NCBI RefSeq assembly: GCF_022458745.1
Contig: NZ_JAJJJF010000010.1
Coordinates: 1 to 64,000, forward strand
DNA: 64,000 bases
Direction of reading: 5' to 3'
DNA from: Bacillus piscicola
Lineage (GTDB): Bacteria; Bacillota; Bacilli; Bacillales; Marinococcaceae
Below are positions 26,039 through 35,364 of the stretch, piece after piece. The notes below the pieces were generated by a model. That model ran no database searches. It was not told where the DNA came from and saw only the letters and a program-made list of their open reading frames with translations. The position numbers and the translations under genes are program-made. Each line of letters starts with the position of its first letter. Position 1 is the first letter of the stretch.

Positions 26039-26371
26039 ATGGATAAAGAGATGATGAAGGGTAGTATTGATGTACTGTTGCTTTCCTTGATTGCAAAAAA
26101 GGATTTGTATGGCTACGAAATGACGAAGAAACTTAAGGAGCTTAGTGAGGACACGTACGATATGAGTGAAGGAACACTATACTCGGCTTTAAAGCGGATG
26201 GAGAGGAAAGGGTGGATTTGGTCATATTGGAGCGAGCCCGCTGGCGGGAGGAGGAAATATTATTCCTTGACAGAAACAGGTGATAAGGAATTAGGGCGGA
26301 AGCGTAAGGAGTGGGCCACTCTAAACGAACTGATGAAGAGAGTATTTGAGGGCGGTTCCTATGAGTCATGA
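26039..26371 (+). CDS. PadR-family transcriptional regulator
   Basis: This 110-residue winged-helix protein has the family start MDKEMMKGSIDVLLLSLIAK, LYGYEMTKKL, LSEGTLYSALKRMERKGWI and the wing GGRRKYYSLTETG. PadR proteins of this size repress the membrane-protein genes that follow them. An ATG at 25991 is in frame but lies inside the promoter, so 26039 is used. The stop overlaps the next gene by eleven bases, indicating coupled translation. Confidence 0.92.
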   Translation: MDKEMMKGSIDVLLLSLIAKKDLYGYEMTKKLKELSEDTYDMSEGTLYSALKRMERKGWIWSYWSEPAGGRRKYYSLTETGDKELGRKRKEWATLNELMKRVFEGGSYES

Positions 26372-27230
26372 ATTGGAGAATTACGTAAAGCGGATCGTCG
26401 ATCAAACCGATTGCAGCAAAACGGAACGAGACGATTTATATGAAGAAATGCTGATCCATGTTTATATGATCTGTGATGAACAGCTCGAGCAAGGAAAATC
26501 GAAGGAGGAGGCAACTGAATACGCGATGAAATCATTTGGGAAAGAAGCAGAAATAGGGGATCGGCTACAGCAGGCAATGTTTCCATTCCGGAAAGAATTG
26601 CTGCTTTTGCTAGCAATTCTAGGTTTTCTTTTCACAATCGGGGAGTACTTGATCGTTCTAATCGAAGAAAAGGTAGCGCTCTTCCACGTATTAAGTGGGA
26701 TAATTGGTCATTCTCTCGTTCTATTCTTCGCGCTCAACCGTTCCTATAGCATTAACCGAAAGATATGGCTGAGCCTGGCGCTCCTTTTGAATTTCTTATT
26801 GCTCGTTGGGAATGCGACTGGCACCCCTGCTCCTTTAGGAAACAACATCTTTTGGATGATTGGTTTTCTATTAATGGTTCTCTTAAATGTGTTTCTTCTT
26901 TACCGAACGGCCCTTACCTATGAAACGAACAGTCACAACAAAAGAGCCCGTCGTGTGATTCATGCGGTTAATATTACGCTTGGACTGTTAACAGCGCTAC
27001 CGGGTTTGTACCTACTTTTGATTGCGATCGGATTTGGAGCCCCTGCTTCTGTTCTTTTCTATGTTATCGTACCTCTTTTAGTTTGGGTGCTTCTTTATAC
27101 TGCACAAGTTATGCTGGCCCGTCGCCACCCAAAAGGAGCCTTAGTTAGTCTCCTGTTATCTGCAGGGGTGCTGGGATTCATTTTTATGCCTTGGCTGGCT
27201 GCATTTTTTGGTTTTGAGATTGGATTCTGA
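26361..27230 (+). CDS. Membrane protein with permease-prefix (HAAS-like) domain
   Basis: This 289-residue protein has an N-terminal helical region of about 75 residues (ENYVKRIVDQTDCSKTERDD, EEATEYAMKSFGKEAEIGDRL). This matches the permease prefix domain 1/DUF1700-like fold that usually follows PadR regulators. About seven membrane segments come after it. ATG 26361 overlaps the padR stop. The family is thought to sense or control envelope processes, with no defined activity. It is part of a three-gene PadR cassette. Confidence 0.8.
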   Translation: MSHELENYVKRIVDQTDCSKTERDDLYEEMLIHVYMICDEQLEQGKSKEEATEYAMKSFGKEAEIGDRLQQAMFPFRKELLLLLAILGFLFTIGEYLIVLIEEKVALFHVLSGIIGHSLVLFFALNRSYSINRKIWLSLALLLNFLLLVGNATGTPAPLGNNIFWMIGFLLMVLLNVFLLYRTALTYETNSHNKRARRVIHAVNITLGLLTALPGLYLLLIAIGFGAPASVLFYVIVPLLVWVLLYTAQVMLARRHPKGALVSLLLSAGVLGFIFMPWLAAFFGFEIGF

Positions 27231-27249
27231 TAAAGGAGAGGAGGAGACG

Positions 27250-28296
27250 ATGAATAAAAAAGGATTAATCATTTTATTTAGCATGATTCTAGTATTAACA
27301 GGAGGGCTTGTGGCGGCAGGGCAGATTATTACATCGCAAGAAAAAGCGCGTCCTGCCTTCACAGGGGAATACGATTTGGGTAAGGAGGACCAGCTTCTCT
27401 ATGTGACAGCCCAGAACGGAGTGCAGTCTCTTTTCGTTCAATCAGAGGATGGCGTGTCACAGCTTGTGTATGAATCGGAAGAAGGACGGGAAATTCTCAG
27501 TCCTGTTTTTAGCGGAGAGGAAGAAGTAACCTTTATATCGACAACCGGAGCCCCGGAAGAGCCGCCGGGGGAGCAAGAATTCCAATTGGTGTATAGCGAT
27601 GTGATGACAGTGAATACCGAAACCGGGAAAAAAACGAACGTTCTCCATGCGAGAGGCTTTATGGAAGAGATACTGTACGATGCCACTCATGACCGGATGA
27701 TTGTAAATGGTGTCCATTTGAGCACTAGCACAGAACCAGAAGCAGGATTTATTCCGTTTGAATCGGATCTATATACATTAAAACGGGATGGCAATTGGGA
27801 AAAAATACGATCTTTTGAAGCTTACGCTCCCGGCTCCTTGCGATTGGTAGATGATGGGAAAAAACTGCTAATGATCTTGCCGGATGATTTTGCAAAATCT
27901 ACACCGGAATCAATGTTTCAAGCAACCGAGCGAATTTATGAAATGGAAATTGACGATCCGGCCGCACTGGATCTCGTCTCAAAGAAAAAAAGTGATATCC
28001 CGATTAGTGAGTTTGTTTTATTCGAAGATGAGACCACTTTACTTTACCAAACTATTATGAATTGGGGAGAAGGCGGGAAATTTTTGTATGATCTTGTATG
28101 GTTCGACCGCGCAGAAAAGGAAGAGGGGGATCGACTCCACATTAATGAGGCCGTCATGAACTCCAAGCTGAATGAACACGAAACCTTCTTGTACTACGTC
28201 AAAATGAGCCAGAAAGCGAACCAGACTAACCAGTATAATCTGTTTCGCTTTGCTCTGAATGGGGAAAAAGGGGAAGAGGAAATAAAAATTGAATAA
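27250..28296 (+). CDS. Membrane-anchored extracellular protein of unknown function
   Basis: This 348-residue protein has one N-terminal hydrophobic helix (residues 5-24, uncleaved signal or anchor) and then a long acidic, beta-rich domain. Repeated short strands (DQLLYVTAQNGVQSLFVQSE, PVFSGEEEVTFIS, LRLVDDGKKLLMILPDD) recall TolB/WD40-like propellers. ATG 27250 follows AAAGGAGAGGAGGAG. It is the third gene of the PadR cassette, 19 bp after the second. No catalytic motif is visible. The family is not recognised with confidence. Confidence 0.75.
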   Translation: MNKKGLIILFSMILVLTGGLVAAGQIITSQEKARPAFTGEYDLGKEDQLLYVTAQNGVQSLFVQSEDGVSQLVYESEEGREILSPVFSGEEEVTFISTTGAPEEPPGEQEFQLVYSDVMTVNTETGKKTNVLHARGFMEEILYDATHDRMIVNGVHLSTSTEPEAGFIPFESDLYTLKRDGNWEKIRSFEAYAPGSLRLVDDGKKLLMILPDDFAKSTPESMFQATERIYEMEIDDPAALDLVSKKKSDIPISEFVLFEDETTLLYQTIMNWGEGGKFLYDLVWFDRAEKEEGDRLHINEAVMNSKLNEHETFLYYVKMSQKANQTNQYNLFRFALNGEKGEEEIKIE

Positions 28297-28432
28297 GATG
28301 ATTGTCGTTTCCATAGAGGTGACAAAAAGTATAAGTGTTTACGAAATATAGGGAAAGTCCTGATAGTGGAAAACCTGCGTATTTAGTAAACTTTTTAGTA
28401 TAGTAGTTTAATTACTTAGGAGGCCTAATAGT

Positions 28433-28870
28433 ATGGCAGTATATCAAAACATTCTCGTAGCAGTTGATGGATCAGATGAATCGAAACGTGCGTTATCTAA
28501 AGCAATTGATCTTGCAGGAAGCAGTGACGCTCACTTAATTATTGCTCATGTTGTCGATACAAGAGCATTAGCAACAATTGAACAGTATAACAATACGGTT
28601 ATTTCTCAGGCCGAAGATTACGGAGAAAAGCTGCTTCAAGACCACGAAAAAGAGGCTAAGGAAGCAGGTGTAGAAAAGGTGACGACCGTAATAGAGCACG
28701 GTACGCCGAAAGGGAAAATACCACGAGGGTTAGCTGAAGAGTATAAAGCGGACGTCGTTGTTGCCGGAGCCACTGGTCTGAATGCGGTAGAGCGGCTATT
28801 TATCGGGAGCGTATCCGAAGCAATTGTCCGCCATGCTCCGTGTGATGTTTTGATTGTCCGCAATCGATAA
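28433..28870 (+). CDS. Universal stress protein, UspA family
   Basis: This 145-residue protein starts MAVYQNILVAVDGSDES and has the ATP-binding loop GATGLNAVERLFIGSVSE (the G-2x-G-9x-GS pattern), so it belongs to the nucleotide-binding branch. It acts in the cytoplasm in stress survival; partners are unknown. TTAGGAGG lies 13 bases before ATG 28433. It is a single gene with its own terminator. Confidence 0.93.
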   Translation: MAVYQNILVAVDGSDESKRALSKAIDLAGSSDAHLIIAHVVDTRALATIEQYNNTVISQAEDYGEKLLQDHEKEAKEAGVEKVTTVIEHGTPKGKIPRGLAEEYKADVVVAGATGLNAVERLFIGSVSEAIVRHAPCDVLIVRNR

Positions 28871-28903
28871 AGTGATAAAAAAATTATTGATTCATTTGCA
28901 ATC

Positions 28904-28937
28904 AGTCGGTTCCTTATAGGTGGGAATCGACTTTTTA
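28904..28937. terminator. Terminator between uspA and the DUF421 gene
   Basis: AGTCGGTTCC (28904-28913) and GGAATCGACT (28923-28932) pair with one G-T and are followed by TTTTT. Confidence 0.75.
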
Positions 28938-28953
28938 TTCTTAGGCATAGTCA

Positions 28954-29637
28954 TTAAAAACAACCCTTTCCATCATCAACGATTAAAGAGTGATCTTCTT
29001 CTCTTACGGCAGCATAGAAAATTTCATCAAGTGATTTAACGCCGACTGCTTGTAGCTTTGTGCGCAGCCATTCTTTATCTTTATGAATCAATTGCAAATT
29101 ACGGGGCTGGATTTTACCTTCAATAATGACAGCAATGGGAAGCCCTTGATCATTTGTCTGGTATCCCAGCGAAGCGGGGGTAAGAGGGGCTGAAACTTCT
29201 TTTATCAACACGCTGATATCGCCACTTGGTTCAAGGATTGCGTATTGAATGTGGGTAATATCGGCATAACCTTTCGCCCTTATACTGGCCAGCAGCTCGG
29301 CTAACGAAAAACGGCTGCGCTTCAGGCTTGATTTAATGACTTTTCCATTTTTGATAAGAATAAGCGGTTCCCCGATCATCACTGGGTTTAAGCGGTTATA
29401 CAGGCTTAGTCTTGAAAGTAAAATATGTACAATAATCACGAGCCCGATGCCGATCACCGATTGCAATAGTCCGTTCACCTCGATGGAACTCACGGCAAGA
29501 CTTACGATGAAAAAGATGGCAATCAAATCATGAGGAGTAAATTGAGCTAAAGCAGACTTTCCCATAAATCGCACTACAATAATCGTAATCATCAATAAAA
29601 ACAGTAGTGTACCTATAAATGTGAGCACAGTAATCAT
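28954..29637 (-). CDS. DUF421/YetF-family membrane protein
   Basis: This 227-residue protein has three N-terminal membrane segments and a soluble C-terminal domain with the DUF421 markers GKSALAQFTPHDLIAIF, GEPLILIKNGKV and SLAELLASIRAKGYADI. Related Bacillus proteins (YetF, YdfR, YrbG) are sporulation or germination associated; the biochemical role is unknown. It ends in an unusual DDGKGCF tail. A second, shorter family member is encoded at 47088-47657. Confidence 0.88.
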   Translation of the reverse strand: MITVLTFIGTLLFLLMITIIVVRFMGKSALAQFTPHDLIAIFFIVSLAVSSIEVNGLLQSVIGIGLVIIVHILLSRLSLYNRLNPVMIGEPLILIKNGKVIKSSLKRSRFSLAELLASIRAKGYADITHIQYAILEPSGDISVLIKEVSAPLTPASLGYQTNDQGLPIAVIIEGKIQPRNLQLIHKDKEWLRTKLQAVGVKSLDEIFYAAVREEDHSLIVDDGKGCF

Positions 29638-29773
29638 CTCCGCTTCTTTTTACCTCTCCTGCATTACCTTCTGCGGGTTGTCTATATTGTATGCATCGTC
29701 TATCCAGATAGTACGCATGTTAGTAACTTCAACATTTCATCTGTGGTGTAGGTAAGTAAATTAGGTGTTTCGC

Positions 29774-29803
29774 TTGTCATTTTTCAATTCTTATCGGTAT
29801 ACT
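29774..29803 (+). promoter_or_regulatory. Sigma-A promoter of the AbgT gene
   Basis: TTGTCA (29774-29779), 18 bases, TATACT (29798-29803), 34 bp before the start codon. Confidence 0.65.
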
Positions 29804-29837
29804 TAACTTTGGGAAATATATCGAAAGGAGGGGTGAT

Positions 29838-31376
29838 ATGAGTCAACCGAAGAAGCCGACCATGGTTATAAGAGCATTGAATTTTATTGAAAAAAGGGGA
29901 AACCAGCTCCCGCATCCAGTTACTATCTTTGTGTTGTTTACTTTATTGGTGATAGTTGCCTCGCATGTATTGTATCTTTTGGAGGTAAGTGTTCAATTTG
30001 AAGGAATTAACCGTGAAACGATGGAAAAGGAAATGCTTCATGTCCAAACTGTCAGCTTGCTTGTGCCAGATGGCATTCGGTACATGTTTACGAGTGTCGT
30101 ACATAATTTCACGTCCTTCGTGGCTCTTGGCCCCGTACTTGTGGCAATGCTCGGTGTGGGGGTGGCGGAGAAAAGTGGTTATATTAGTACCCTAATGACT
30201 CATACGGTGACAAGAGCGCCACAGAAATTTGCAACGCCGATTGTAGTGCTCATGGGGGTATTGTCCAATGTCGCAGCCTCGGTCGGCTATGTTATTCTCG
30301 TACCGCTCGGCGCTATTATCTTCGTTGGGTTTAAACGCCACCCGCTAGCCGGTCTGTCTGCCGCCTTTGCCGGAGTCTCCGGAGGATATTCGGCTAACCT
30401 GTTTCTAGGGACCAATGATCCGTTACTCAGTGGTATTTCAACCGAAGCAGCCCGAATTTTAAATGCGGAATATACAGTTTTTCCGACGGATAATTGGTTC
30501 TATATGTTCATCTCTACTTTTCTAGTAGTAGCGATCGGGACATTCGTGACGGACAAAATTGTAGAACCGAAATTGGGGAAGTATGTATCTGAAGAAAATC
30601 GGAACAACCAGGGCATTTCTGCTTTAGAAAAGAAAGGGCTCTTATGGGGAAATCTCTCTGTATTGGCCGTTGTTATTGGGATTTTACTGATGGTGATTCC
30701 AGAGGACGGTTTGCTAAGAGGTGAACAGGGTGGTTTTGTCCAATCCCCATTTATGGGTAGTATCATTTTTATTATGATGCTGATTTTTCTTGTTCCTGGT
30801 GTGGTGTACGGAATTGTCACAAAGGCGGTGAAAAATGATAAGGATGTCGCGAATTTGATGACCTCTTCTTTTGAGACGATGGCAGGTTTTATCGTACTGA
30901 TCTTTTTTGCAGCCCAGTTTGTTGCGTTTTTCAATTACACAAATTTAGGAACAATTCTCGCTGTAAAAGGAGCGAACTTGCTGGAGGCGCTCCATATCAC
31001 TGGAGTCATGTTACTCGTTGCCTTAATTTTTATAACCGCCCTGATTAATCTGTTTATTGCAGCGGATTCTGCAAAATGGGCGATCATGGCTCCTGTCTTT
31101 GTTCCTATGTTTATGCAACTTGGTATTGCGCCTGAAGTTACACAAGTTGCCTATCGTATTGGGGATTCGGCTACTAATATTATTGCACCGTTAATGCCTT
31201 TTTTTCCACTCATCGTAGCCTTTGCGCAGCGTTACGGCAAACATAACGGAGTGGGTACGGTTGTCTCTCTCATGCTGCCGCATTCTCTTTTTATTCTCGT
31301 CATCTGGACAATCTTTTTTGTTGCTTGGTATTTACTTGGTATTCCTGTAGGGCCGGGAGCGAATCTTACTTATTAG
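29838..31376 (+). CDS. AbgT-family transporter
   Basis: This 512-residue protein has about eleven membrane segments. It carries the AbgT signature regions GNQLPHPVTIFVLFTLLVI and ADSAKWAIMAPVFVPMFMQ with GDSATNIIAPLMPFFP. Members take up p-aminobenzoyl-glutamate or export sulfonamide-like compounds using the proton or sodium gradient. AAAGGAGGGG precedes ATG 29838. There is no peptidase (AbgAB) neighbour, so the physiological substrate is open. Confidence 0.92.
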   Translation: MSQPKKPTMVIRALNFIEKRGNQLPHPVTIFVLFTLLVIVASHVLYLLEVSVQFEGINRETMEKEMLHVQTVSLLVPDGIRYMFTSVVHNFTSFVALGPVLVAMLGVGVAEKSGYISTLMTHTVTRAPQKFATPIVVLMGVLSNVAASVGYVILVPLGAIIFVGFKRHPLAGLSAAFAGVSGGYSANLFLGTNDPLLSGISTEAARILNAEYTVFPTDNWFYMFISTFLVVAIGTFVTDKIVEPKLGKYVSEENRNNQGISALEKKGLLWGNLSVLAVVIGILLMVIPEDGLLRGEQGGFVQSPFMGSIIFIMMLIFLVPGVVYGIVTKAVKNDKDVANLMTSSFETMAGFIVLIFFAAQFVAFFNYTNLGTILAVKGANLLEALHITGVMLLVALIFITALINLFIAADSAKWAIMAPVFVPMFMQLGIAPEVTQVAYRIGDSATNIIAPLMPFFPLIVAFAQRYGKHNGVGTVVSLMLPHSLFILVIWTIFFVAWYLLGIPVGPGANLTY

Positions 31377-31556
31377 CACGATAGACTAACGAATAGCAAG
31401 ACGACTAGGTTCAAAGTCTTCGCAATAATTAGTTCTTTGCTAACTCATCTTTTGAAAGTGCTAATGCTATAATTATCACCAAAATGATTACCAGCCAATA
31501 TATTGTCAATGAATAATTCACGAGAAAAGGCTGTCAAGTTAGAGGGAGGAAGCCGG

Positions 31557-32501
31557 TTGAAAAAGTTAATGTGGTTAGCTGTGTTGACAGGATGTACCTT
31601 ACTGCTAGCATCTTGTGGAGGCACAGAAACTGAGACGAGTGAGGAACCAGTAGAGGAAGCTTCGTCAGTAGAATCAGAGACCCCTTCTGTAGAGCAAACG
31701 GAAGAGGCGGAGGCAGATACTGACACGGTGTCGGCTGAGACTATATTAGCACAGTCTATCGAAGCAATGGAGGCTATTAACAGTTACCGTATCGACATGA
31801 CGATGGATCAGGCCACGCAAATTCAGGGTGAAGAAATCCCAATGGGTATGGAACTTCAGATGGACGTCACGCAAAAACCGATGATGTTCCATCAAGTCAT
31901 TTCGATGCCGAATCCCGAAAATGGCGAAATGATGGAAATGGAACAATATATGAATGAAGATGGTACGGTATATTTACATGAACCGACGACAAATCAATGG
32001 ATGAGCATGAGTGCGGAAAGCATGGGGATGGCTAATCTTGAAAACATGCAGATGTCTCCTCAGGAGCAATTAGAGATGCTGCAGGATTTTTCTCAGAACT
32101 TGAAATTAAATGAGGAAGGCGAATTCTATAAACTTACCGTGAACGGATCCGGGGAAGAATTAAAAGAAATCGCAAAAACATTTTCTCCAATGAACAACGA
32201 TCCGCAAACGCAGGCTGATATGGAACAGGCGATGAATCAGCTCGATATCGAAAACTTATCATATGTGATGTTCATTGACAAAGAAACGTTTTATCAAAAA
32301 GAATTTGAATTGAAAATGGACATGGCGATGGAACAGGATGGTCAGACGATGAGCTTGACGCAATCTTCTAAAGGGAAATTCTCTAAACTGGATGGAATAG
32401 ACGAAATCAAGATCCCTCATGAAGCAATCGAGCAAGCCGTGGATGTAGGGGCACAGATGGAAGATGTGGGACGCATGGAGGAAATGGAAGCACCGATGTG
32501 A
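31557..32501 (+). CDS. Secreted lipoprotein, LppX/DUF6612-like
   Basis: This 314-residue lipoprotein has the signal sequence MKKLMWLAVLTGCTLLLASC with the lipid-bearing Cys at 20. A Glu/Thr/Ser-rich linker (about 25-60) follows, then a domain rich in amphipathic beta strands (INSYRIDMTMDQATQ; LEMLQDFSQNLKLNEEGEF). This matches the Bacillus DUF6612-type lipoproteins with an LolA/LppX-like fold, proposed to carry lipids. The start is TTG 31557 behind AGGGAGGAAG; an upstream ATG at 31503 would put the signal peptide inside the protein. It is a single gene. Confidence 0.8.
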   Translation: MKKLMWLAVLTGCTLLLASCGGTETETSEEPVEEASSVESETPSVEQTEEAEADTDTVSAETILAQSIEAMEAINSYRIDMTMDQATQIQGEEIPMGMELQMDVTQKPMMFHQVISMPNPENGEMMEMEQYMNEDGTVYLHEPTTNQWMSMSAESMGMANLENMQMSPQEQLEMLQDFSQNLKLNEEGEFYKLTVNGSGEELKEIAKTFSPMNNDPQTQADMEQAMNQLDIENLSYVMFIDKETFYQKEFELKMDMAMEQDGQTMSLTQSSKGKFSKLDGIDEIKIPHEAIEQAVDVGAQMEDVGRMEEMEAPM

Positions 32502-32532
32502 TTTAGACGATAGGAGACCAATTTATACGGAG

Positions 32533-32566
32533 AGAAGAAGGATCTATTCCAGGTTCTTCTTTTTTA
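32533..32566 (+). terminator. Terminator after the lipoprotein gene
   Basis: AGAAGAA (32533-32539) and TTCTTCT (32554-32560) pair around a 14-base loop and run into TTTTT. The remaining 32567-32774 shows no convincing gene on either strand. Confidence 0.65.
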
Positions 32567-32774
32567 GTTATGTTTACCTTACAGACTAATTTCTGAAGTG
32601 ATCGATAAACTAGATTTCTTGCAGGTGAGGCAATCGAGCACGTTGCGAGGAAACAAAAGAGCAGAAGGTTTTCGTTGGAGAACAACAACCTGTCTGCTCG
32701 TTTATCGAAAGTCACGAGGATTGGCTTTGATTCCATTAGGTGGTGATAGAGATGGGATAAAATCGAAGTGTTTT

Positions 32775-35186
32775 TTAGACTCTGTTCGATTCAGTCCCTG
32801 CAGATAGTGATCTCCAAACTGTTGGAGAGGGGCTTAGATTGTTGGTTTTTGAGTAATGGGCAATGTCACTAATAACATCATGACGAACCGGTCTGCTGTA
32901 GAAGAACCCCTGTACGATGTCGCAGCCTTCCTGCTTAAGCCAATCAGCCTGTAATTGATCTTCCACACCTTCTGCAAGTACTTGAAGATTTAAGTTATGA
33001 CCGAGCTGGATCATGGAACGGACGATCGCCTCTTGCCCACTGTTACCTATCAACTCGTTTAAAAAGGATCGGTCAATTTTCAACACTTCAATTGGCATCT
33101 CTTTTAAATGTCGAAAAGACGAGTAGCCTGTTCCGAAATCATCCAGTGAAATTTTTATCCCCATTTCTCGAAGTGCCTGTAGTTTTATTTTCATGTGGTC
33201 TTCAAATGCAAGCGAAGCGGACTCGGTTATCTCAAGTTCTAAGTAATGAGGATCGATCTGGGTATCCTCGATAATCTGTTTTAAAACTGGCAGAAAATCA
33301 TCCTTTGAAAATTGAAGGGGTGAAATATTCACAGCGACAGCAATAGGCTGGTCGTGCTCGTTTGTCCAATCTCCCCACTGCCGGCATGCTTCTCGTAGTA
33401 CCCACTCTCCGATTTCATCAATTATACCTCTTTCCTCTGCGATTGGTATGAACTCTGCGGGAGATATTGCCCCAAGTTGCGCATGGTTCCAGCGGAGGAG
33501 CGCTTCAACGCTGTCCAACCTCCCTGTTCTGACAGAAATCTTCGGTTGATAGAGCAAATGGAATTCGCCGCGGTCGATCGCTGTCAAGAGCGCCTCCTCG
33601 ATTTGAACAGCTCGCCGTGTCTGTTCCTTGATAACCGAATTGAATAGAGTAACTTGGTTTTTACCGTTTCTTTTCGATTCGTACATGGAAAAGTCGGCAA
33701 AACGAATTAATTCCGTTGCTGAATCAGCATTTTGCGGATATGTACACACGCCGGCACTGATGGTGATACGCAGGTTTACACCGTTAACGGTGAAAGGAAC
33801 CTCCATCGTCTTTACGCATTCATGTGCGATTTCCATGGCTGCCTTTGCACGATCTCCAGCTAAAAGAATGATAAACTCATCGCCACCGAATCGTGCGAGG
33901 AGATCATTGCTGGATATGATGGTTTTCAAACGTTCAGCAGCGTGTTGAAGCAGTTCATCTCCTGCTTCATGGCCAAGAGTATCATTGGTGAACTTCAATC
34001 GATCGAGATCAAGAAAAATACAGGCAACCTCGTAATCAGCGTCCAACCATTCCGAAAGTACTGCCTCCAGTTTAAAGCGGTTCGGCAGTTGTGTCAGCGT
34101 GTCATGGTAAGCCATGAATTCAATTTTTTGTTTGTCCTGCATGTTCTCTGTGATATCGCGGAAAAACCAAAGCGAATGATCGACATTCTCCCCTTCAATG
34201 AGATGTCGTTTCACCTCTAACAAGGAGTTAGTCACTTCAATATGGTATTCCCGATTGACGTCGATATCATTTTTGAAATCGGGGTGATAGGCTTGCAGCT
34301 GGTCTGACAGTTGTGGTTTTACAGGTTGCCCCAGTAAGTTGTAAAACGCTGGATTTGCATGTAAGATTCTGCCGTCGCTACTCGATACAACAATCCCGTC
34401 TTGTGCCGCATCAAGAATCGAGCTTTGTACTACCTCCTGTTTTCGCCACATACGGTCGAAGGTGATGGAAAAAAAGAATAATAAAAAAATAATAAGAGTA
34501 ACAGCGGTTACGATCCAAGCGAGAAGTCTGGTGTCAAGCATTGAGTCTATCAGCGTATCGCTTAGAGTGGAAGTCATGGAATATCGCGCTGCTGCCATGC
34601 CGGTATAATGCATGCCTGAAATTGCGATTGCCATCAGTAGAGAAAAAATTAATTTTAATTTCCAAGACATCCCCCGTTCTGCATAAGGTGATAGAAAACC
34701 GATCCACAAGGCAGCAGCTGAGGCGAACACAGCAATAAAAATAGAGAGGAAGAAAAGCGATTTCTCATATGTGACAGTCACCGGTTGAATAGCTTCCATT
34801 CCGATATAGTGCATGGAGGCAATTCCAAGTCCCATGATTACTCCCGACACTAGAAAACGGGAAATGTTAAACGGCTTAGCCGATACGATATAGTAGCCGA
34901 TAACACAGCCGACAGCCGCGACGATAACGGAAACAATGACAAGTCCCACCTCGTAGTAGACGGGATAAGGAAAATGATGAGCTAACATAGCGATAAAATG
35001 CATCGACCAAATACCGATTCCGAGAACGGACGCGCCAGAAACGAGCCATATGATTTTACCTTTTCCGTCGGATATTCTCATTCTTCTTGCTAAATCAATA
35101 GATGCGTAGGCCGAAATGGTTGCGATAACATAAGAGAGAAAAACGAGAAACGGATCATGCTGGATATGGGGAAAGATGTTTTCCAT
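32775..35186 (-). CDS. MHYT-PAS-GGDEF-EAL cyclic-di-GMP signalling protein
   Basis: This 803-residue membrane protein begins with an MHYT sensor of seven helices holding three repeats (MHFIAM, MHYIGM, MHYTGM), thought to bind copper and sense O2, CO or NO. A PAS-like segment follows (ILDAAQDGIVVSSSDGRILHA), then a GGDEF domain with intact RFGGDEF. The EAL domain has intact EALLRWN and the downstream DDFGTGYSS and KIDRSF motifs. It can in principle both make and break c-di-GMP. Translation probably starts at ATG 35186, seven bases after AGAGGT, rather than at the GTG three codons earlier. Confidence 0.92.
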   Translation of the reverse strand: MENIFPHIQHDPFLVFLSYVIATISAYASIDLARRMRISDGKGKIIWLVSGASVLGIGIWSMHFIAMLAHHFPYPVYYEVGLVIVSVIVAAVGCVIGYYIVSAKPFNISRFLVSGVIMGLGIASMHYIGMEAIQPVTVTYEKSLFFLSIFIAVFASAAALWIGFLSPYAERGMSWKLKLIFSLLMAIAISGMHYTGMAAARYSMTSTLSDTLIDSMLDTRLLAWIVTAVTLIIFLLFFFSITFDRMWRKQEVVQSSILDAAQDGIVVSSSDGRILHANPAFYNLLGQPVKPQLSDQLQAYHPDFKNDIDVNREYHIEVTNSLLEVKRHLIEGENVDHSLWFFRDITENMQDKQKIEFMAYHDTLTQLPNRFKLEAVLSEWLDADYEVACIFLDLDRLKFTNDTLGHEAGDELLQHAAERLKTIISSNDLLARFGGDEFIILLAGDRAKAAMEIAHECVKTMEVPFTVNGVNLRITISAGVCTYPQNADSATELIRFADFSMYESKRNGKNQVTLFNSVIKEQTRRAVQIEEALLTAIDRGEFHLLYQPKISVRTGRLDSVEALLRWNHAQLGAISPAEFIPIAEERGIIDEIGEWVLREACRQWGDWTNEHDQPIAVAVNISPLQFSKDDFLPVLKQIIEDTQIDPHYLELEITESASLAFEDHMKIKLQALREMGIKISLDDFGTGYSSFRHLKEMPIEVLKIDRSFLNELIGNSGQEAIVRSMIQLGHNLNLQVLAEGVEDQLQADWLKQEGCDIVQGFFYSRPVRHDVISDIAHYSKTNNLSPSPTVWRSLSAGTESNRV

Positions 35187-35324
35187 GGCTGGCACCTCTG
35201 TTTCTTAAAGCTGCTTCATCATGGAAGAAGAAAGCAGCGCATTTAGAATATTTTTTTATTATAGCGCACTGTGACAAAATATGTGGCAATTTTGGCATAA
35301 TTTTGTGCGTAAAACTAAACCAAG

Positions 35325-35356
35325 AAGCCTGTCCAGGCTATAAACCGGACAGGCTT
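35325..35356 (-). terminator. Terminator of the P450 gene
   Basis: AAGCCTGTCC and GGACAGGCTT (35325-35334, 35347-35356) form a perfect 10-bp stem. On the minus strand it is followed by CTTGGTTTAGTTTT. Confidence 0.8.
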
Positions 35357-35364
35357 GTGGTTAC

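Noticed and set aside
25949-26050. Small frame with GTG start and AAGGAGAG site before padR, ending over the padR start
   Set aside because: The sigma-A promoter of padR (25977-26006) lies inside it, and the peptide has no features. The ribosome-site likeness is probably chance.
28340-28420. Sigma-B promoter for the uspA-like gene (GTTTAC...GGGAAA)
   Set aside because: The spacing between the elements is only eight bases, too short for sigma-B.
32503-32807. Two short opposing frames between the lipoprotein and the GGDEF-EAL gene
   Set aside because: Neither has a ribosome binding site or protein-like composition, and they overlap each other and the flanking terminator.
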